Of a stretch of DNA of 64,000 nt, positions 52,988 through 61,397 are shown in pieces. The notes under the pieces are model-generated. The model was not told the DNA's origin and searched no databases. It saw only the letters and a program-made list of their open reading frames with translations. The first letter of the stretch is position 1. Each line of letters begins with the position of its first letter. A program made the position numbers and the translations under genes. The stretch is taken from positions 21,644 to 85,643 of the forward strand of contig WTFZ01000146.1 of NCBI GenBank assembly GCA_011523835.1, read 5' to 3'. The stretch is from Synechococcus sp. CO36386bin_29 (GTDB lineage: Bacteria > Cyanobacteriota > Cyanobacteriia > PCC-6307 > Cyanobiaceae).

Positions 52988-53463
52988 TGCTTCGCTGGTT
53001 CTGGCTGCTGGCTCTTGTGCTGTTGCAGGGATGCGCCGGCAGTCCGCTCGCTGAACAGTTCGAACGCAGCTTTGATCCTGAGGTGGCGGGCGTCTCGTCG
53101 TCTCCGTCGCCTGAGTTGCCCGTGGTTGACATCCCTTCGGATCAGCTCAAGTCCAAGGCCCCAACTCCGGCTGAGGACAGCGAGGCCCTTGATGAAAGCC
53201 AAGTGCAGGCCAGACAGCCCGATCCCCTGCCGGACAAGCCGGTGAAGGCCGCTGAGCAAACGACGGATCCCGTTCCGGAGGTGGTCTCCGCTTTGACGCC
53301 GCGTCCCTCCCTGCCTTACCGGGTCACGATCCGGCTGAGCGGCGCCGACCCTTCCGCTCCCGCTGAGGCGGTCACCCGTGCCCTGCGTGATGCATCGGTG
53401 GCCTTTTCCGTCGAGAGAATCGAGGCCGTGGACGAGCCGAGCGCTCCCGGCGGGGACCCATGA
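52987..53463 (+). CDS. Putative lipoprotein (158 aa)
   Basis: A short hydrophobic N-terminus ending in a lipobox (LVLLQGCAGS) suggests a lipidated protein. The rest is low complexity, rich in Pro, Glu and Ser, with a more ordered C-terminal segment (LPYRVTIRLSGADPSAPAEA, then VTRALRDASVAFSVERIEAV). I recognise no family. Its ATG shares a base with the topA stop (TGATG) and its end overlaps the DUF2232 gene by 4 bases, so it is translated as part of a topA-led operon. Confidence 0.75.
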   Translation: MLRWFWLLALVLLQGCAGSPLAEQFERSFDPEVAGVSSSPSPELPVVDIPSDQLKSKAPTPAEDSEALDESQVQARQPDPLPDKPVKAAEQTTDPVPEVVSALTPRPSLPYRVTIRLSGADPSAPAEAVTRALRDASVAFSVERIEAVDEPSAPGGDP

Positions 53464-54113
53464 GCTCAGAACCGGCGCCGCTCAGCCGGCGGCAGGCCCT
53501 GCGCCTGGTGGAAGGGGCCTATCTCGCCGCCACCACGGGGCTGATCTGGCTGGCGCTCTATTACCTGCCGGTGGGCGGTGCGCTGTTCCGGCTGGCACTT
53601 CCATTGCCCATCGCCCTGCTTCAGCTGCGGCGGGGTGGTCGATCCGGCCTCGAGGGAATGCTGCTTGCCGTGCTGCTGCTCACCGCCTTGATGGGGCCGG
53701 TGCGGGGGCCACTGCTTCTCTTCCCTTACGGCTCCCTGGCGTTGTGGCTTGGGTGGTGCTGGTGCCGTGGCCTGAGCTGGTGGCTCAGCTGGCCGGTTGG
53801 AGTGGTGCTCGGCACGGCCGGTTTTCTGGTGCGCGTTCTCGTTCTGTCGCTTCTCGTCGGCGAGAACCTCTGGGTTGTGATCACCCGAGCAGGCGCTTCG
53901 CTGCTCGACCGGCTGATCGCTGTGCTGCATCTGCCCATCACTCCGGATCTCACAACCGTTCAGCTGATGGCCCTGGCCTTGGTGGTCATCCAGGAGGTGA
54001 TCTACGTGGTGTCTCTGCATGCCCTGGCCTTCTGGATCTTCCCGCGGCTCCGCTCGCCGATCCCCGAACCACCCCGTCTCCTGCATGCGCTGGTGGCCCT
54101 TGATCCGCTCTGA
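53460..54113 (+). CDS. DUF2232 membrane protein
   Basis: A 217-residue membrane protein with six or so helices: AYLAATTGLIWLALYYLPVG, FRLALPLPIALLQLRRGGRS (membrane-edge), MLLAVLLLTALMGPVRGPLL, and later segments to residue 200. The pattern matches the DUF2232/YybS-like family, whose members resemble the membrane part of ECF-type vitamin transporters. If so, a link with the following CobT-like gene is tempting. It overlaps neighbours on both sides (4 bases before, 29 bases with the next gene). Confidence 0.75.
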   Translation: MSSEPAPLSRRQALRLVEGAYLAATTGLIWLALYYLPVGGALFRLALPLPIALLQLRRGGRSGLEGMLLAVLLLTALMGPVRGPLLLFPYGSLALWLGWCWCRGLSWWLSWPVGVVLGTAGFLVRVLVLSLLVGENLWVVITRAGASLLDRLIAVLHLPITPDLTTVQLMALALVVIQEVIYVVSLHALAFWIFPRLRSPIPEPPRLLHALVALDPL

Positions 54114-55284
54114 AGCATTCGGGTTGCCCTCTGGATGCAGGGTTCTGGGTGGGTGTTGCCCAGCCGATCTCATTCATCACCATCTGCGGGTCTGGAGCGA
54201 CCGGACCGCTCGGCGTGATCTGCTGCTGGTGCTGGCCGCGACATCCACAGCGGAAAGGGACGGTATCTCCGCTGCCGGTGCCACCGCCTGCTCGCGGCGT
54301 CTGACGGCAGTCGCCGATGCCGAACTGCTGCTTCATGGACCAGCAGCCGGCCGCCGCTGGCCTCTGCCTCCTCTGCCGGCCGGCGTGTCGCCGGCCCTTC
54401 TGAGTCACGTGGCGCTCCGATGGGTCCGGCTGCATCCATCGGTCGTGGCCCTGGGGCTTCCCGTGGAGCCTGACTTCCCTCATCTGCGCTTCGAGGGGGG
54501 TGCTGCTGGCCCGGCGAACTGTGTGTCCACCGGGCATGCCATGAGCGCTGCCCGGGTGCGGTGGCTCTGGAGTCAGGGGCAACGGTTGGGCCGTCGGTTG
54601 CGCCATCCCATGGTGATGGCGGAATGCGTGCCGGGGGGCACCACCACGGCTCAGGCGGTGCTGACGGCTCTGGGGATCCCGGTGCAGGGACTGATCAGCG
54701 GCAGCGCGCGTCAACCTCCCCATGCGCTCAAGCGCCAGCTCGTCGCTGCCGGGCTCGCTGAGGCCGGCCTCGGTCCTGATCCTGCTGCGCAAGCCGTCCT
54801 CGCAGCGGTCGGTGATCCCTTCCAGGCGCTTGCTGCTGGTCTGCTGGTGGGGGCAGCCGACGGTTCCCAGCCGCTCCTTCTGGCAGGCGGCAGCCAGATG
54901 GCGGCGGTGCTGGCGCTCGCCATGGCCGCGTCATCGGAGGATGCCCGCAAGCGACTGTCTGAGCGGGTGATGCTCGGAACCACAGCCTGGCTGGCAGAAG
55001 AGCGGTTCCCGGGGGAGGACCGTCCTCCCCTCGATCGCCTGATCGATGCCCTGGCGGCTCGGTTCGGGGTCGGGACAGTGGCCCTCTCCAGCGGCGTCCG
55101 TTTCCACGACAGCTGCCATCAGCAGTTGAGGGATTACGAGCACGGGTACGTCAAGGAGGGAGTCGGTGCCGGTGGTCTGCTGCTGCTGGCTCAGTTGCAG
55201 GGCATCAGTTCTGCGGATCTGCAGATCAGCTGCGATGAGTCGATGCAAGCGCTGCTGGAGCCACCCGTAACGTCAAGGCCATGA
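54085..55284 (+). CDS. CobT-like nicotinate-nucleotide phosphoribosyltransferase family protein
   Basis: About 399 residues in the TIGR00303-like cyanobacterial branch of the CobT family. CobT enzymes activate the lower-ligand base of cobamides using nicotinate mononucleotide. Visible elements are AECVPGGTTTAQAVLTALGI, DPFQALAAGLLVGAADGSQP, LLLAGGSQMAAVLALAMA and YVKEGVGAGGLLLLA, where the glycine-rich end with Glu corresponds to the CobT active site. Marine Synechococcus make pseudocobalamin with adenine as lower ligand, so the reaction may use adenine or differ. The start is uncertain; ATG 54085 lies inside the DUF2232 gene end. Confidence 0.75.
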   Translation: MRWWPLIRSEAFGLPSGCRVLGGCCPADLIHHHLRVWSDRTARRDLLLVLAATSTAERDGISAAGATACSRRLTAVADAELLLHGPAAGRRWPLPPLPAGVSPALLSHVALRWVRLHPSVVALGLPVEPDFPHLRFEGGAAGPANCVSTGHAMSAARVRWLWSQGQRLGRRLRHPMVMAECVPGGTTTAQAVLTALGIPVQGLISGSARQPPHALKRQLVAAGLAEAGLGPDPAAQAVLAAVGDPFQALAAGLLVGAADGSQPLLLAGGSQMAAVLALAMAASSEDARKRLSERVMLGTTAWLAEERFPGEDRPPLDRLIDALAARFGVGTVALSSGVRFHDSCHQQLRDYEHGYVKEGVGAGGLLLLAQLQGISSADLQISCDESMQALLEPPVTSRP

Positions 55285-56291
55285 CACCCCACTTCAGCGG
55301 TTCCACTGGTCTCAGTCGGCGGCGTCTGCTGCAACTGTTCGGTGGTGCCGGTCTGGCGGCGCTGGCCGGTTGCGGCGCGACCTCTTCGGCGCCGAGGTTG
55401 CTGGCGGCAAAGGACGGAATCCCACGACCGTGGCGCGACGCTCTGCCATCGCCATGGCGGTTTCTCCCCACCTCCAGCATGGATCTCTGGGCCGATGCGG
55501 AGCTGGAGCAGCCGGATCTGCTGGCGCTCAGTGATGGCTGGCTGAACCGGATCCCAGCCGATCAGCTGCAGGATCTCGGGGCGGCCCCTCTTCAGAGGAA
55601 GCTCGACGCCAAGGCCCGTGCATTTCTGGCCTCCCTGTCGACCCAACGTGCCGCTCAGGTTCTGCCGGCGGGAGTCAGTCCCTGGGTGATGCTCCTGCGA
55701 CGCCGAGAATCCTGGCTGGGGTCCGCTCGCCGCAGCTGGAACGTGCTGCTCGACCCATCTCTCCAGGGGCGGATCGTCTTGCCCGCCAGTCCCCGCTGGG
55801 TGATGAACCTCGCCGATCATCTCGATGGGGATGATCCACTGCCGCGCCTGCGCCAACAGGTGCTGACTCTGGATGATCGCCAGGGGCTCAACTGGTTGCT
55901 CAAGGGGAAGGCACAGCTGGTTGTTCTGCCTCTGCAGCGCTGCATGCCTCTGCTGCGTCGGGATCCACGGCTCACGGCCGTGTTGCCGCAATCCGGAGCA
56001 CCTCTGCATTGGACACTGCTGGTTCGTCCTGCCCAGACCAGGGAACCGTTGCCGCGAGCCTGGGTCGAGCAGGCCTGGTCCGAGCCGATGGCGAGCAGCC
56101 TGCTCCGCCAAGGCTGGCGGCCACCGCTGAGCCGGCGGGAGCTCGAGCCTGCCGGACAGTCGATCCCAAGCCGCTGGAGACAGCTGGTGCTGCCGGATCC
56201 GGAGATCTGGTCCCGCTGCTGGTCTCTGCCACCAGTCATCAGGTCTGAGCAGAACCGGATGGCTCAGCGCTGGAGGCAATCAGCCCCATAG
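55281..56291 (+). CDS. Tat-exported substrate-binding-like lipoprotein
   Basis: The N-terminus has a twin-arginine motif and lipobox (SRRRLLQLFGGAGLAALAGC), so it should be exported folded and anchored as a lipoprotein. The 336-residue product then resembles a family 1 extracellular solute-binding protein of the polyamine/iron type (SMDLWADAELEQPDLLALSD, then SWNVLLDPSLQGRIVLPASP). No ABC permease lies nearby. It overlaps the CobT-like gene by 4 bases (ATGA) and the convergent aldo/keto reductase gene by 12 bases. Ligand unknown. Confidence 0.75.
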   Translation: MTPHFSGSTGLSRRRLLQLFGGAGLAALAGCGATSSAPRLLAAKDGIPRPWRDALPSPWRFLPTSSMDLWADAELEQPDLLALSDGWLNRIPADQLQDLGAAPLQRKLDAKARAFLASLSTQRAAQVLPAGVSPWVMLLRRRESWLGSARRSWNVLLDPSLQGRIVLPASPRWVMNLADHLDGDDPLPRLRQQVLTLDDRQGLNWLLKGKAQLVVLPLQRCMPLLRRDPRLTAVLPQSGAPLHWTLLVRPAQTREPLPRAWVEQAWSEPMASSLLRQGWRPPLSRRELEPAGQSIPSRWRQLVLPDPEIWSRCWSLPPVIRSEQNRMAQRWRQSAP

Positions 56292-57398
56292 GCGTCTCCG
56301 GGGAGCGGCTTTCAGGCGTCGGTGCGTGTCTTCCAGCAGATCCGGAATCGGCAGTTGATGGGGACAGCGCGGCAAGCAGTCGCCGCAGCGCTCGCAGGCG
56401 GAGGCATCCACCGATTCCCACCAGTGCCCGGCGCGGGCGATCAGGTTGTACCGCTCCTGGCAGAAGCCGCTCAGGTCATGGCCGATCGCCAGGTTGCGAA
56501 GTCGCAGCAGATCCGGAATCGGCACCTGCTGGGGACAGGGCAGACAGGCACGGCACTGGCCGCAGTGGTTGGCACCGAGCCTGCGGAGTCTTTGGCTCTG
56601 CAGGCGCTCCAGCGCGGCTTTCTCGCTGGGGTCCAACGGACCGTCGGCCGCGGCGAGGCTGGCTGCCAGCTCCAGATCCCTCGCGGCTTCCGCTCCGATC
56701 GTGAGCGTTGAAACGCCGGCGGCCAGCAGGAACCGGTAAGCCAGCGTCAGCGGTGCAACCGGGTGGCAGTCATCGATCAGGGTCGGGCTCGGGTCCTGAA
56801 GCCTGCCCCCTTTGTCCGCTGGCGAGATCGCCATCACGCCCAGGCCGTGGTCGAGAGCCCAGCGGGCCAGAGGGATCCGAGTTGGATCGAGCAGGTGCAG
56901 ATGCAGGCTGCAGAAGCGGAAACGGCCGGATTGGAGAGCGGTTTGAATCAGCGCCGTGTCGCCGTGGCTGCTGAAGCCGACCTGGCGTACAAGGCCTCGG
57001 CTCAGGGCCCAGTCGAGCAAGGCGTTGCCGTCTCCCTGGAGGGCCCAGTCGAGATGCTCAGGACGGTTGATTCCATGCACCGCGAGGTTGTCGAGATGGG
57101 GACGCCCGAGGCGCCGAAGCATCGCCTCAAGCTGGTGTTGGCCCTCCTCCAAGCTCAGGCCCGGCAGAAGTTTGCTGGTGATCACCCAGCCTCCCTCGGG
57201 CACGGTTCCGCTGCGCTTCATGGCCTCTCCCAGAAAGCGTTCCGCTGGCCCATAGGCCGGAGCGGTCTCCAGGTGATTGATTCCGGCGCGAACCGCTGCT
57301 TTCAGCACGGTCTCCATCTGTTCGATGGAACCCAGGGCACGCATCGTTCCGAGGGTGAACAGGCTGATGGCGCGACCGTCTCCGAAGCGCCGTCTCAT
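56280..57398 (-). CDS. Aldo/keto reductase with C-terminal ferredoxin-like 4Fe-4S domain
   Basis: A 372-residue fusion. The N-terminal AKR barrel has ETAPAYGPAE (Tyr49; Glu44 where many AKRs have Asp), SKLLPG (Lys76) and LAVHGIN (His108). Residues 279-288 (CxxCxxCxxCP) and 335-345 (CxxCxxCxxxCP, CERCGDCLPRCP) are two iron-sulfur cluster motifs, each followed by IPDLL. It is therefore likely an oxidoreductase that exchanges electrons with ferredoxin. Its stop lies in the convergent lipoprotein gene and its start overlaps the bifunctional nuclease gene by 4 bases. Substrate unknown. Confidence 0.88.
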   Translation of the reverse strand: MRRRFGDGRAISLFTLGTMRALGSIEQMETVLKAAVRAGINHLETAPAYGPAERFLGEAMKRSGTVPEGGWVITSKLLPGLSLEEGQHQLEAMLRRLGRPHLDNLAVHGINRPEHLDWALQGDGNALLDWALSRGLVRQVGFSSHGDTALIQTALQSGRFRFCSLHLHLLDPTRIPLARWALDHGLGVMAISPADKGGRLQDPSPTLIDDCHPVAPLTLAYRFLLAAGVSTLTIGAEAARDLELAASLAAADGPLDPSEKAALERLQSQRLRRLGANHCGQCRACLPCPQQVPIPDLLRLRNLAIGHDLSGFCQERYNLIARAGHWWESVDASACERCGDCLPRCPHQLPIPDLLEDTHRRLKAAPRRRLWG

Positions 57399-57958
57399 TC
57401 CTCCGAGGCTTCGTCCTGCTCCTGATCCCCCCGCTTTCTCAGATGGCGGACCAGGGCTGCCGGACTGAGATCGTCCACGAACCGGTTGAAGGCACTCTGA
57501 TCCTCAGCATCCGCTTCGGCATCAACCGCGATCGATGCTTCCGCCACCACCTCCTCCAGCATCCAGATGCTGCTGCCTGTGCGGACCGCCAGGGCAATCG
57601 CATCACTGGGCCGCGCATCCACCTGAAGCGGATCGTCAGGATCGTCGTCCAGCGTCTCCTCGCGATCGGGATCCTGGTCCGAGCGCAGCTTCAGAACGGC
57701 GTGGAAGGTGCTGTCCTCAATGGCATGAACGATCACACGTTCCAGCTCAAGGCCGCCCGCCGTCAGCAGGGATGCCATCAGGTCGTGGCTGAGGGGACGC
57801 GGCGGTGAATCGCCCTGCAGACCCGCCATGATGTTGTGCGCCTGGGCTTGATCGATCCAGATCGGCACCTGACGGCGACCACTTGGATCCCGCAGAAGCA
57901 CGATCGGCGTCCGACTGGACGCATCCAGTGCGATGCCGGCGACGCTCATCTCCACCAT
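57395..57958 (-). CDS. Bifunctional nuclease family protein (DUF151)
   Basis: A 187-residue protein of the DUF151/BFN family: MVEMSVAGIALDASSRTPIV, LLRDPSGRRQVPIWIDQAQA, then VDARPSDAIALAVRTGSSIW. Some family members show DNase/RNase activity in vitro and the fold is also found in thermophile proteins of unknown role. The C-terminal 40 residues are acidic and helical (UVR-like). I take the ATG at 57958, which begins the conserved domain; an ATG at 57991 adds 11 residues. It is divergent from ribE and overlaps the aldo/keto reductase. Confidence 0.85.
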   Translation of the reverse strand: MVEMSVAGIALDASSRTPIVLLRDPSGRRQVPIWIDQAQAHNIMAGLQGDSPPRPLSHDLMASLLTAGGLELERVIVHAIEDSTFHAVLKLRSDQDPDREETLDDDPDDPLQVDARPSDAIALAVRTGSSIWMLEEVVAEASIAVDAEADAEDQSAFNRFVDDLSPAALVRHLRKRGDQEQDEASEE

Positions 57959-58014
57959 GGCGAAGTCCCCGGCTTGAACGATTATGGCCAAGGGTTCCTG
58001 TCGGGCGAGCAGCG

Positions 58015-58680
58015 ATGTTCACGGGGCTTGTTCAGGCGGTGGGTCGGATCAAGCGGCGTTCTGCCGCAGTGCTGATCGAGGGGTGCAGTGGGTTCGGTCC
58101 GCTGGGGATCGGCGACAGCGTTGCGGTTGACGGTGTCTGTCTGACCGTGGCGGAACTCTCCGGCGATGGATTCCGTGCCGATGTCAGTGAAGAGACACTG
58201 CGGCGGACCACCCTCGGAGCGAAGGCGGAGCGTGGGGGAGCTGTGAATCTCGAACCAGCCCTGCGCCTGATGGACCGACTCGGGGGACACATGGTCAGTG
58301 GTCATGTCGATGCCATCGGCACGGTGTCATCCGTGGAGGCCTTGCCTCAGTCCTGGGAACTGGCTTTGCGCTGGCAGGATCCGCGCTTCGGACGCTACGT
58401 GTGCGAGAAGGCCAGCATCGCCGTGGATGGCATCAGTCTCACCGTGGCGGACTGCTCAGAGGATGGAGTGCACTTCACCCTTGCCGTGATTCCCCACACC
58501 TGGGGGGCCACGACCCTTCAGCAGCTTGCGGTCGGAGACAGGGTGAACCTGGAGGCAGATCTCCTGGCTCGTTACGCCGAACGGCTCCTGGCGGCTGGGC
58601 CCAGGATCGCATCGGACAGCACTGAGTCGTCAGAGGCAGAGCTCAGCCGGTCCTGGCTGGAGGATCACGGGTGGAGCTGA
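58015..58680 (+). CDS. ribE: Riboflavin synthase, alpha subunit
   Basis: It converts two molecules of 6,7-dimethyl-8-ribityllumazine to riboflavin. The 221-residue protein starts with the invariant MFTGLVQAVGRIK and shows the two-fold internal repeat: first half with GDSVAVDGVCLTVAEL and VSEETLRRTTLG, second with EKASIAVDGISLTVADC and VIPHTWGATTL. GGHMVSGHVDAIG marks the linker between halves. The gene is alone, divergent from the DUF151 gene and convergent with the cyAbrB gene (16-base overlap). Confidence 0.96.
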   Translation: MFTGLVQAVGRIKRRSAAVLIEGCSGFGPLGIGDSVAVDGVCLTVAELSGDGFRADVSEETLRRTTLGAKAERGGAVNLEPALRLMDRLGGHMVSGHVDAIGTVSSVEALPQSWELALRWQDPRFGRYVCEKASIAVDGISLTVADCSEDGVHFTLAVIPHTWGATTLQQLAVGDRVNLEADLLARYAERLLAAGPRIASDSTESSEAELSRSWLEDHGWS

Positions 58681-59069
58681 CCTGAGCCGTCCTGCTCCCG
58701 GTCAGCGACGTTCTGTTCGAGAGGCAGCAGCCAGATGGCACCGGAATCACGGTGCAACTCGATCTTGAATTCCTGGCCGGGTTCCAGGCCCAGGCGACGG
58801 GTATAGGCGTGGCCGATCAGCAGATTGCCGTTGCCGTGCACCCTGGTGCGGAACTCGGCCTGGCGGCCCCGTGCACCCCCGGAATGACCGGAGCTCTTCG
58901 GCAGCGTCCAACCCTGTTCTTCCGCTTTGGCTTCCACCAGCGCGCGGCAGAAACTTTTTTGCAGAACACGCCCGCTGGGACCGACATAGCCACATCCCAG
59001 GGCGATCTCTTTTTCTGACCTGTCGCTCAGAGATCTGGCCTTGTCGAGCAGTTGTTTGCCGACCAGCAT
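58665..59069 (-). CDS. cyAbrB-family transcriptional regulator
   Basis: A 134-residue protein of the cyanobacterial AbrB type, in which the AbrB-like DNA-binding hairpin lies at the C-terminus (FRTRVHGNGNLLIGHAYTRR, then LGLEPGQEFKIELHRDSGAI). The N-terminal half (ALGCGYVGPSGRVLQKSFCR) is specific to cyanobacteria. cyAbrB proteins adjust carbon and nitrogen metabolism genes in other cyanobacteria. It lies 54 bases downstream of ctaE on the same strand and overlaps ribE tail to tail by 16 bases. Confidence 0.9.
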   Translation of the reverse strand: MLVGKQLLDKARSLSDRSEKEIALGCGYVGPSGRVLQKSFCRALVEAKAEEQGWTLPKSSGHSGGARGRQAEFRTRVHGNGNLLIGHAYTRRLGLEPGQEFKIELHRDSGAIWLLPLEQNVADREQDGSGQLHP

Positions 59070-59123
59070 TTCAAGCCTTGATTCAATTGAATTCTGACGG
59101 TGCTTCTCAGCGCTGGCAAGGCG

Positions 59124-59729
59124 TCACAGCAGATACAGGATCACAAACAGGATCACCCAGATCCCGTCCACAAAGTGCCAGTACAGCTCAGCGGCCTCCA
59201 GGGGGAAATGATTTTCCGGGCTGATTCGTCCGCCGTTCTCACGTGCTTGCCACCACACAATCAGAGTCATCAGGGCTCCCAGCGTCACGTGGAGGCCATG
59301 GAATCCTGTCGCGGCAAAGAAGGTGCTCGCGTAGAGATTGTCGGTGAGGCCGAACGGCAGGGTGAAGTACTCCACCATCTGACTCACCAGAAAAGCCAGG
59401 CCCAGTCCGGCGGTGACCAGCAGCCAGCTGCGACAACGGGCCATCGCGTTCAGACGCAGCGCCTGCCCCGCTTTGTGGAACGTGGCACTGCTGACAAGAA
59501 GCAGAATCGTATTGAGGATCGGCAGAGGCAGCTCCAACTCGTAGATCGCTCCGCTGGGCAAGGGATTCACGGCTTTGAACGTGAGATAAGCCGCGAAAAA
59601 GCCAGCGAAGGTCATGCCGTCCGCCACCAGAAAGGTCGCCAGACCGAACATCCGATGGTCGGGATGCCCTTCATGGCCATGGCCCTCTTGCTCGAGGCTG
59701 CTGTTCTCACTGGGGAGGGTGGTGGTCAT
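59124..59729 (-). CDS. ctaE: Cytochrome c oxidase subunit III
   Basis: A 201-residue membrane subunit with five helices. Typical stretches are RMFGLATFLVADGMTFAGFF, YASTFFAATGFHGLHVTLGA and AELYWHFVDGIWVILFVILY. The short length without the first two helices of the mitochondrial protein is common in cyanobacteria. It supports the catalytic subunit I. Its start overlaps the ctaD stop by 4 bases, as expected for a ctaCDE operon. Confidence 0.95.
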   Translation of the reverse strand: MTTTLPSENSSLEQEGHGHEGHPDHRMFGLATFLVADGMTFAGFFAAYLTFKAVNPLPSGAIYELELPLPILNTILLLVSSATFHKAGQALRLNAMARCRSWLLVTAGLGLAFLVSQMVEYFTLPFGLTDNLYASTFFAATGFHGLHVTLGALMTLIVWWQARENGGRISPENHFPLEAAELYWHFVDGIWVILFVILYLL

Positions 59730-61396
59730 TTGCCGCTGCTCCAGAGGTCACGGCCGGTGGTGGCGGCCAGGTCAAGTTGCTCGGCTGGGACTCCATAGCC
59801 ATAGGGCTCCTCCACAAGAGGTGCTTCCCCAATCCAGTTCTCGACCGGTGGTGGCGAACTGGTGAGCCATTCGGGAGTCAGAGCGTTCCATGGGTTGTCC
59901 CCGGCCACGGGGCCGGAGATGGCGCTGTGGATCACGTTCCACAGGAACGGCAGGGTGCTGATGGCCATCAACAGCGCTCCCACAGAGCTGATCTGATTGA
60001 TCAGGGTGAACTGCGGGTCATATTCGGCGACACGTCTCGGCATGCCGTTGAGCCCCAGCCAGTGCTGCGGTCCGAAGCAGAGGTTGAAGCCGATGAAGGT
60101 CAGTGCGCAATGCAGACGCCCGAGGTCCTCATTGAGGAGGCGTCCTGTGAATTTCGGGTACCAGTGGTAGATGGAGGCGAAGATCACGAACACCGATCCA
60201 CCGAAGACGATGTAGTGGAAATGAGCAACGACGAAGTAGGTGTCGTGGACGTGAATGTCGAACGGCACCTGGGCCAGGGCGACTCCGGTGATTCCGCCCA
60301 GCACGAAGTTCACGATGAAGCCGCAGGAGAAGAGCATGGCGCTGTTGAGGTTGATCCTTCCCCCCCAAAGTGTTGCCAGCCAGTTGAAGAATTTGATTCC
60401 CGTCGGAACGGCGATGAAGGCGGTAGCGATTGTGAAGAAGAGGCGCATCCATGGTGGTGTGCCGCTCGTGAACATGTGGTGGGCCCAGACGACCAGCCCG
60501 AGAACCACAATCGCCATGATCGAGTACACCATCGTCACGTAGCCGAACAGGGGCTTTCTGGCGTGAACCGGCAGGATCTCACTCACGAGGCCGAAAGCCG
60601 GCAGAACCATGATGTAAACGGCGGGATGGGAATAGAACCAGAACAGATGCTGATAAACCACAACATTCCCCCCCAGTGTTGGATTGAAAAATCCCGTATG
60701 AGCGACGATGTCGAAGCTCAGAAGCACCAGAGTCCCTGCCAGAACTGGCGTTGAAAGGACCACCAGGATGCTGGTTCCCAGCATGGCCCAGCAGTACATC
60801 GGCAGTTGCATCAATTTCAAACCCGGCCGGCGCAGCTTCAGGATCGTGGCGATGAAATTGATACCCCCGAAGATTGAGCTGCCTCCCAGCAGCAGAACAC
60901 TCAGGATCCAGATGATCTGACCTGTGGCTGGCGTTGTGATGCTCAGCGGGGGGTAGGCGGTCCAGCCCGACTGGGCTGCCCCGGTGAGGAAGTAACTGGT
61001 GATCAGCAACAGTCCAGCTGGTGGGATCAGCCAGAAGGCCACAGCATTCAGCCGGGGGAAGGCCATGTCACGGGCCCCCACATAGAACGGAATCAGGTAG
61101 TTGCCGAAGGCACCGTTGACCACAGGAACGATCCAGAGAAAGATCATCACCGTTCCGTGCAGGGTCAGCACCTGGTTGTAGACATCCCGTGCCATGAAAT
61201 CGGAAACAGGGCTGGCGAGCTCCGTTCTGATGGCACCAGCGAGGGCTCCTCCGACCAAATAAAAAAGGAATCCGCATACCAGATACTGCAGGCCGATCAC
61301 CTTGTGGTCGACGCTGAAGCTCAGGTAACGCAGCCATCCTGTTGGCTGCAGACGCGGGGGGGAGATGAGGGGTTCTGAAGGGGTTGCAACGGTCAT
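59726..61396 (-). CDS. ctaD: Cytochrome c oxidase subunit I (A2-type)
   Basis: The catalytic subunit of the terminal oxidase, reducing oxygen to water at haem a3-CuB. The 556-residue product (start MTVATPSEPLIS) has about 12 helices with haem ligand HGTVMIFLWIVP and VAHFHYIVFGGS. CuB ligands sit in WFYSHPAVYIMVLPAFG, including the His-Tyr pair, and in WAHHMFTSG. The YSHPAV motif in place of the Glu of A1 enzymes marks an A2-type oxidase. An upstream in-frame extension to 61540 inside ctaC is not used. It starts one base after the ctaC stop. Confidence 0.96.
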   Translation of the reverse strand: MTVATPSEPLISPPRLQPTGWLRYLSFSVDHKVIGLQYLVCGFLFYLVGGALAGAIRTELASPVSDFMARDVYNQVLTLHGTVMIFLWIVPVVNGAFGNYLIPFYVGARDMAFPRLNAVAFWLIPPAGLLLITSYFLTGAAQSGWTAYPPLSITTPATGQIIWILSVLLLGGSSIFGGINFIATILKLRRPGLKLMQLPMYCWAMLGTSILVVLSTPVLAGTLVLLSFDIVAHTGFFNPTLGGNVVVYQHLFWFYSHPAVYIMVLPAFGLVSEILPVHARKPLFGYVTMVYSIMAIVVLGLVVWAHHMFTSGTPPWMRLFFTIATAFIAVPTGIKFFNWLATLWGGRINLNSAMLFSCGFIVNFVLGGITGVALAQVPFDIHVHDTYFVVAHFHYIVFGGSVFVIFASIYHWYPKFTGRLLNEDLGRLHCALTFIGFNLCFGPQHWLGLNGMPRRVAEYDPQFTLINQISSVGALLMAISTLPFLWNVIHSAISGPVAGDNPWNALTPEWLTSSPPPVENWIGEAPLVEEPYGYGVPAEQLDLAATTGRDLWSSGK

Positions 61397-61397
61397 G

